Assembly (NCBI GenBank): GCA_019237595.1
Contig: JAFAGU010000293.1
Location: forward strand, 1-10,646
DNA from: Betaproteobacteria bacterium
GTDB lineage: Bacteria > Pseudomonadota > Gammaproteobacteria > Burkholderiales > SG8-39
DNA: 10,646 nucleotides
Direction of reading: 5' to 3'
Below are positions 6,602-10,646 of the stretch, piece by piece. Under the pieces are notes generated by a model. That model worked only from the letters and a program-made list of their open reading frames with translations. It did no database searches and had not been told where the DNA came from. A program made the position numbers and the translations under genes. Every line of letters starts with the position of its first letter. The stretch's first letter is position 1.

Positions 6602-7692
6602 AGCTCGGGACGTTCATGATGCCACTGCACCCGCCGACGCGGGAGCCGTGGCAGACCTACCAGGAAGACCGCGAAGCGATCATCCTCGCGGACAAGCTCG
6701 GCTACGCCGAGGCGCTCGTCGGCGAGCACGTTACCGACCTCGCGGAGAACGTCACCTCCTGCCTCATGTTCCTCGCGAGCCTCGTCTCGGAAACGAAGCA
6801 GATCGTGCTGGGCAGCGGCACCGTCAACATGCCCAATTCGAACCCCGCCGCGATCGCGGCGCAGGTGGCGATGCTCGACCACCTGCTCAAGGGACGCTTC
6901 ATCATGGGCATCAGCCCGGGCGGGCTGATGTCGGATGCCGAGGTGTTCGGCAACTACAAGAAGGATCGCAACGCCATCTTCCTCGAGTCGATCAACATGG
7001 TGCTCGAGATCTGGGCGAAGGACGCCCCGTACGAGCTCAGGGGCGAGTTTTTCGAAGTCAGCACCAAAAACACCATGATTCCGGAGATCGGCCAGGGCAC
7101 GATCATCAAGCCCTACCAGAAGCCGCATCCTCCGATCGTCGTCACCGCGGTCGCGCCGCACTCCAAGGGCGTAACCGAGGCGGCGAAGCGCGGCTGGTCG
7201 CCGATTTCCGCCAACTTCCTGCTGGCCCAATGGGTGGCGAGCCATTGGCCCAAGTACCAGGAAGGTTGTATTGCAATCAGTAAGAAACCCGATGGGCGAG
7301 ACTGGCGCGTCGCCAAGTCGATCTTCGTCGCCGACGACGAGAAGACGGCGAAGGAGTACGGCCACGGCCCGAAGGGCCCGTACCACTTCTACTTCAAGCA
7401 ACTCATCCGCAAGCTCGTCGGCGCGGGCGGCCGCGGCAACCTCTTCAAGCTCGACCAGAACGAGCCCGACGCAAGCATCACCGCCGACACGATGACGCCC
7501 AAGCTCGTCATCGCCGGCACCGCGAACAGCGTCGTCGAGCAGATACTCGCCTTCCGCGAGAAGGTCGGGCCCTTCGGCACGCTCTACTACCCGTGCCACG
7601 ACTGGGTCGACCCGAAGCTCGGCAAGCGCTCCATGGAGCTCATGGCCGAGCAGGTGCTGCCCAAGGTCAACGCCGCCCTGAAGGAGGCGTAG
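6598..7692 (+). CDS. LLM-class (luciferase-like) flavin-dependent oxidoreductase
   Basis: A 364-residue TIM-barrel enzyme of the bacterial luciferase-like family. These typically use reduced FMN or F420; FMN monooxygenation is the more likely chemistry in a proteobacterium. Landmarks include the N-terminal barrel strand KLGTFMMPLHPP, LGYAEALVGEHV with Glu43-His44 after the second strand, LLKGRFIMGISPGG at 96-109, the QKPHPPI strand at 174-180, and the late phosphate-binding segment VIAGTANSVVEQI around 304-316. The ATG overlaps the previous stop by 4 bases, with AGGAGGT at 6582-6588 as ribosome site, 9 bases upstream. FMN-type members need reduced flavin from a separate reductase, and none is visible nearby. 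It may oxygenate a ketone, terpenoid or similar intermediate, but the substrate cannot be read from the sequence. Confidence 0.92.
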   Translation: MKLGTFMMPLHPPTREPWQTYQEDREAIILADKLGYAEALVGEHVTDLAENVTSCLMFLASLVSETKQIVLGSGTVNMPNSNPAAIAAQVAMLDHLLKGRFIMGISPGGLMSDAEVFGNYKKDRNAIFLESINMVLEIWAKDAPYELRGEFFEVSTKNTMIPEIGQGTIIKPYQKPHPPIVVTAVAPHSKGVTEAAKRGWSPISANFLLAQWVASHWPKYQEGCIAISKKPDGRDWRVAKSIFVADDEKTAKEYGHGPKGPYHFYFKQLIRKLVGAGGRGNLFKLDQNEPDASITADTMTPKLVIAGTANSVVEQILAFREKVGPFGTLYYPCHDWVDPKLGKRSMELMAEQVLPKVNAALKEA

Positions 7693-8715
7693 ATGCGGGT
7701 GTTTACGTTTCTAATTCTCTTTGTCCTCAGTTTTTCTTCCCTGGGACAGAGCAAGTGGGTAAAGCTCGCCCCCTTTCCTGAGCCGGCCGAAGAGCTGCTG
7801 GGCGCCTCGGCGAGCGGCAAGCTGTACGCCTTCTGCGGCCTCGCGCCCGGCTGGAAGCCGATGGGGCTCGTGTACGAGTACGACCCCGCGAGCGACAAGT
7901 GGACGAAGAAGAAGCCGATGGCGCTGCCTTCGCACCACGTGTCCTTCACGGAGCACAACGGGAAGATCTACGCCTTCGGCGGGTTCGTGCTGCCGCAGTC
8001 CGGTCCAGCCGCGTGGGTGCCGATCGACAACGCGTGGGAATACGACCCCGCGGCCGATTCGTGGCGCGCGCTTGCGCCGATGCCCACGAAGCGCGGCTCG
8101 CCTGTGGCGGCAGCGGTCGGGGACAAGATCTATGTGATCGGCGGGGCGGTCACCGGCCCGGGGCAGGCCGCCGTGCATCCGCAGCGCCCCCACTCATCTA
8201 CCGGTGCGGTAGAGGAATACGATCCGGCGACGAACAGCTGGCGCACGCGCGCATCGATGCCGACGCCGCGCAACCACATGGTCGGGGGCGTGATCGGAGG
8301 CAAGATCTACGTCGCGAGCGGTCGCGTCGGCGGCGCGTTCATCTCCGGCGGCTCGAGCAACGTCGGTCTCATCGAGGCCTACGATCCGGCGGCGGACTCG
8401 TGGAGCCAGCCGCTCGCGCGCATGGGGCAGGCGCGCAGCGCCGGCGCAGGCGGGGTCTACAAGGGGCGCCTGTACATCACGGGCGGCGAATACCAGGATC
8501 CCGGCATGATGGCCACCTTCCGCTCGCTCGAAGCCTATGATCCCGCGGCGAACGCCTGGCAATTCCTTCCGCCGATGCCGGTCTCGCGGCACGGGCTCGC
8601 CGGCGCGGTGGTGGGCAACCGGCTCCACATGGTGAGCGGCGACGTGCAGTCGGCCGGCACCGGCGTCCACGTGCACAGCGACTCGCATGACGCCTTCGAG
8701 CTCGAGGCGAAGTAA
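7693..8715 (+). CDS. Exported kelch-repeat six-bladed beta-propeller protein
   Basis: A 340-residue protein with an N-terminal signal peptide (MRVFTFLILFVLSFSSLG, cleavage probably after Gly18), so periplasmic or extracellular. The mature part is built of six kelch blades. Five carry a Y-D-P-A motif followed by a Trp (YDPA at 63, 117, 176, 230 and 282), and each inter-blade strand has the kelch pattern G-K-I-Y-x-x-G-G or a variant. The last blade ends in a His-rich stretch, HVHSDSHD at 326-333. AAGGAGG at 7681-7687 lies 5 bases before the ATG, which directly follows the previous stop. Kelch propellers include sugar epimerases of the NanM type and galactose-oxidase-like enzymes, but no catalytic signature is recognised here. 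An envelope protein between two cytoplasmic enzyme genes suggests a role in substrate binding or processing outside the cytoplasm. Confidence 0.9.
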   Translation: MRVFTFLILFVLSFSSLGQSKWVKLAPFPEPAEELLGASASGKLYAFCGLAPGWKPMGLVYEYDPASDKWTKKKPMALPSHHVSFTEHNGKIYAFGGFVLPQSGPAAWVPIDNAWEYDPAADSWRALAPMPTKRGSPVAAAVGDKIYVIGGAVTGPGQAAVHPQRPHSSTGAVEEYDPATNSWRTRASMPTPRNHMVGGVIGGKIYVASGRVGGAFISGGSSNVGLIEAYDPAADSWSQPLARMGQARSAGAGGVYKGRLYITGGEYQDPGMMATFRSLEAYDPAANAWQFLPPMPVSRHGLAGAVVGNRLHMVSGDVQSAGTGVHVHSDSHDAFELEAK

Positions 8716-9192
8716 ATGAGCGCGGCGCAGCGCTTCAGGCTGCGGGTGAACGGCGCGAGCCACGAGGTGCAGGCCGAGCCGAAGACGCCGCTCCTCTACA
8801 TCCTGAGGAACGACCTCAAGCTGAAGGGCGCGCGCTTCGGCTGCGGCGCCGGGCAGTGCGGCGCGTGCACCGTCCTCCTCGACGGGAACGCCGTCCAGTC
8901 CTGCGACACGCCGCTGTGGGCGGCGGACGGGCACGACATTACGACCATCGAGGGCCTCGGCTCGCAGGACAAGCCGCACGCGCTCCAGAAAGCATTCCTC
9001 GACGAGCAGGCCGCGCAGTGCGGCTATTGCGTGAACGGGATCATCATGTCGGCCGCGGCACTCCTGGCGAAGAAGAAATCGCCGACGGACGCCGAGATCG
9101 TCGAGGCGCTGGGCCGCAACCTCTGCCGCTGCGGCACGCACACTCGCATCCTGAAGGCGATCAGGCGGGCCGCGGAGGCGCAATCCGCTTGA
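8716..9192 (+). CDS. [2Fe-2S] subunit of a xanthine dehydrogenase-family molybdenum hydroxylase (IorA/CoxS type)
   Basis: A 158-residue electron-transfer subunit. The N-terminal plant-ferredoxin-like cluster is held by C43, C48, C51 and C63 (GCGAGQCGAC then QSC). The C-terminal helical cluster domain has C102, C105, C137 and C139 (QCGYC and LCRCGT). All eight ligands are present and the length is normal. The QCGYC...MSAAALL...CRCGT pattern is closer to the small subunits of two-subunit enzymes such as isoquinoline 1-oxidoreductase than to CoxS partners, which usually have CRCTGY. It therefore probably pairs with an IorB-like Mo subunit encoded beyond the right edge rather than with the CoxL-type subunit at the left edge; this is an inference from remembered signatures. 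The ATG directly follows the previous TAA. The end overlaps the next gene by TTGA. Confidence 0.94.
   Translation: MSAAQRFRLRVNGASHEVQAEPKTPLLYILRNDLKLKGARFGCGAGQCGACTVLLDGNAVQSCDTPLWAADGHDITTIEGLGSQDKPHALQKAFLDEQAAQCGYCVNGIIMSAAALLAKKKSPTDAEIVEALGRNLCRCGTHTRILKAIRRAAEAQSA
9174..9178 (+). promoter_or_regulatory. Ribosome binding site supporting a TTG start
   Basis: GGAGG lies 10 bases before the TTG at 9189. It supports that TTG as the hydrolase start, in preference to the in-frame ATG at 9219, which would remove the conserved first strand DWDVPI. Confidence 0.5.
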
Positions 9193-10646
9193 AGATCGAT
9201 TGGGACGTCCCGATCCGCATGGACGACGGCCTGGAGCTTCGCGCCGACGTCTTTCGTCCGGAGGAAGGTCGGCATCCAGCAATCCTCACCTATGGGCCCT
9301 ACGCCAAGGGCCTCGCGTTCCAGGACGGCTACCCGAGCGCCTGGCAGCGCATGATCGCCGAGCATCCGGACGTCGCGGCCGGCTCGAGCAACCTCTACCA
9401 GAGCTGGGAAGTCGTCGACCCCGAGAAGTGGGTGCCGGAAGGCTATGCCTGCGTGCGCGTGGATTCGCGCGGGGCGGGGCGCTCGCCGGGATTCATCGAT
9501 CATTTCTCCCCGCGCGAGACGAAGGACTTCTACGACTGCATCGAGTGGGCCGGCGTGCAGCCGTGGTCGAGCGGCAAGGTCGGGCTGAACGGCATCTCGT
9601 ACTACGGCATCAACCAGTGGCACGTGGCATCGCTCCAGCCGCCGCACCTCGCGGCGATGTGCATCTGGGAGGGCGCGGCCGACTGGTACCGCGACATGAC
9701 GCACCATGGCGGCATTCTCTGCACGTTCTGGGCGAACTGGTACGACATGCAGGTGAAGACGGTCCAGTACGGGTTGGGCGAGCGCGGGCCGCGCAGCCGC
9801 GCGAGCGGCAAGCTGGTGTGCGGCGACGTCACCTTGCCGGACGCAGAGCTCGCGAAGAATCGCGCCGATTTCGGCGACACGATCCTCGGCCACCCATTGG
9901 ACGACGAATATCACCGGGCACGCTCACCGCGATGGGACAAGATCTCCGTGCCGTTCCTCTCCGCCGCCAACTGGGGCGGCCAGGGGCTGCACCCGCGCGG
10001 CAATTTTGAAGGTTTCACAAGGAGTCGATCAAAAGACAAGTGGCTCGAGGTGCATGGCCTCGAGCACTGGACCCACTTCTATACCGACTACGGAAGGAAG
10101 CTGCAGCTCAGATTTTTCGATTATTTCCTGAAAGGCAGGGGTGACTGGAATACGCAACCGCGTGTCCAGCTGCAGGTCCGGCACGTCGACAAGTTCGTGG
10201 AGCGGCATGAGAACGAATGGCCGCTGGCTCGGACGAAGTGGACGAAGCTCTCCCTGAAGGAGGGATCGAAACCCTCGATCACCTTCGACGCCATGGGCGA
10301 TGGAGTGACCTTCCTCTTCGATCCGCTCGAGGAGGAGACGGAAATCACGGGCCCGCTCGCCGCGCGGCTTTTTGTGTCATCTACCACCGAGGACGCGGAT
10401 CTCTTCCTCGTCTTCCGGGTCTTCACGCCCGATCTGCGGGAGGTGACGTTCGTGGGCGCGATCGACCCCCACACGCCGATCGCGCAGGGCTGGCTCCGCG
10501 CATCGCACCGCAAGCTCGATCCGGCGCTCTCCACCGAATACCGCCCGCACCACGCGCACGACCAAAGGCAGTTGCTAAAGAAGGGCGAAGTGGTACAACT
10601 CGACGTCGAGCTCTGGCCCACCTCCATCGTCGTCCCGGCGGGCTAT
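9189..10646 (+). CDS. CocE/NonD family hydrolase, 3'-truncated by the window edge
   Basis: An alpha/beta-hydrolase of the CocE/NonD (X-Pro dipeptidyl-peptidase S15) family, which cleaves esters or amides. There are 486 codons without a stop to the last base of the window; about 60-100 residues are probably missing. The N-terminus IDWDVPIRMDDGLELRADVF is the family's typical opening strand pair. VDSRGAGRSPG at 91-101 precedes the nucleophile elbow GISYYG with Ser137. The C-terminal jelly-roll (PepX_C-like) domain begins near residue 345. The catalytic His is probably H293 (or H296) in HGLEHWTHFY. The usual GWYD motif carrying the acid is replaced by ANWGGQGLHPRGN at 260-272, so the acid is not evident. 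A TTG start overlapping the previous stop as TTGA includes the whole first strand. No signal peptide is seen, so it is presumably cytoplasmic. Confidence 0.9.
   Translation, partial: MKIDWDVPIRMDDGLELRADVFRPEEGRHPAILTYGPYAKGLAFQDGYPSAWQRMIAEHPDVAAGSSNLYQSWEVVDPEKWVPEGYACVRVDSRGAGRSPGFIDHFSPRETKDFYDCIEWAGVQPWSSGKVGLNGISYYGINQWHVASLQPPHLAAMCIWEGAADWYRDMTHHGGILCTFWANWYDMQVKTVQYGLGERGPRSRASGKLVCGDVTLPDAELAKNRADFGDTILGHPLDDEYHRARSPRWDKISVPFLSAANWGGQGLHPRGNFEGFTRSRSKDKWLEVHGLEHWTHFYTDYGRKLQLRFFDYFLKGRGDWNTQPRVQLQVRHVDKFVERHENEWPLARTKWTKLSLKEGSKPSITFDAMGDGVTFLFDPLEEETEITGPLAARLFVSSTTEDADLFLVFRVFTPDLREVTFVGAIDPHTPIAQGWLRASHRKLDPALSTEYRPHHAHDQRQLLKKGEVVQLDVELWPTSIVVPAGY

Larger units (their letters stand above)
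2489..10646 (+). other. Eight-gene operon, continuing past the right edge
   Basis: Eight consecutive plus-strand genes are joined at intervals of 0, 0, +3, -4, 0, 0 and -4 bases. Four junctions place the start codon directly after the previous stop and two are 4-base stop/start overlaps. No internal terminator with a T-run was seen. The arrangement implies one transcript with translational coupling, driven from the 2368-2488 region under the divergent LysR regulator. The gene content (uptake protein, three dehydrogenases, flavin monooxygenase, Mo-enzyme subunit, hydrolase, exported propeller) indicates catabolism of an unidentified organic compound. Confidence 0.85.

Noticed and set aside
6430..7599. 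A 389-codon minus-strand open frame opposite the flavin monooxygenase gene
   Set aside because: It is antisense to a gene with strong family signatures; long antisense frames are common at this GC content, and no domain is visible.
9200..10009. A 269-codon plus-strand frame in the hydrolase region
   Set aside because: It is out of frame with the CocE-type reading frame, which carries the Ser elbow and runs on to the window end. The alternative translation is Arg-rich without motifs.
10000..10160. Slightly AT-richer stretch inside the hydrolase gene
   Set aside because: The frame and family features continue through it without a break, so it does not support an insertion or a recombination joint.

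Overview
The window looks like chromosomal DNA from a high-GC proteobacterium. A betaproteobacterium of the Burkholderiales type is most likely, because it carries an orphan Bug/TctC-family periplasmic binding protein, a LysR-type regulator and molybdenum hydroxylase subunits in tightly packed catabolic gene blocks. The taxonomy is an inference from gene content, not a match to a known genome. Nothing here looks like a phage, plasmid backbone, insertion sequence, tRNA, rRNA or CRISPR array.

Layout. Positions 1-1454 hold the 3' two-thirds of a CoxL-type molybdopterin-binding subunit of a xanthine dehydrogenase/aldehyde oxidase family enzyme, which enters from the left edge. Its end overlaps, tail to tail, the end of a LysR-family regulator gene on the minus strand (1414-2367). 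A 121-bp divergent control region (2368-2488) holds an inverted repeat that could be a LysR-type operator and a nested stem-loop in the leader of the plus-strand genes.

From 2489 to the right edge, eight plus-strand genes follow with junctions of -4 to +3 bases, so they almost certainly form one operon. In order they encode two related Gfo/Idh/MocA-family NAD(P)-dependent dehydrogenases, a Bug-family solute-binding protein, a third and more distant Gfo/Idh/MocA protein, a luciferase-like flavin monooxygenase, an exported six-bladed kelch protein, an IorA/CoxS-type [2Fe-2S] subunit of a molybdenum hydroxylase, and a CocE/NonD-family alpha/beta hydrolase cut by the right edge. The hydrolase uses a TTG start overlapping the previous stop and has no internal stop to the window end.

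How they may work together. The set reads as a complete catabolic module under a divergent LysR regulator: capture of an organic acid or related solute (Bug protein), an exported propeller protein of unknown role, ester/amide cleavage (CocE type), oxygenation (flavin monooxygenase), hydroxylation (Mo/Fe-S enzyme) and several alcohol or keto dehydrogenations (Gfo/Idh/MocA). The substrate cannot be read from the sequence. The most notable points are three Gfo/Idh/MocA genes in one operon, an Fe-S subunit whose signature does not match the Mo subunit across the regulator, and a CocE-type hydrolase that lacks the usual Trp-Tyr-Asp catalytic acid motif. There is no gene-free stretch above 300 bases.
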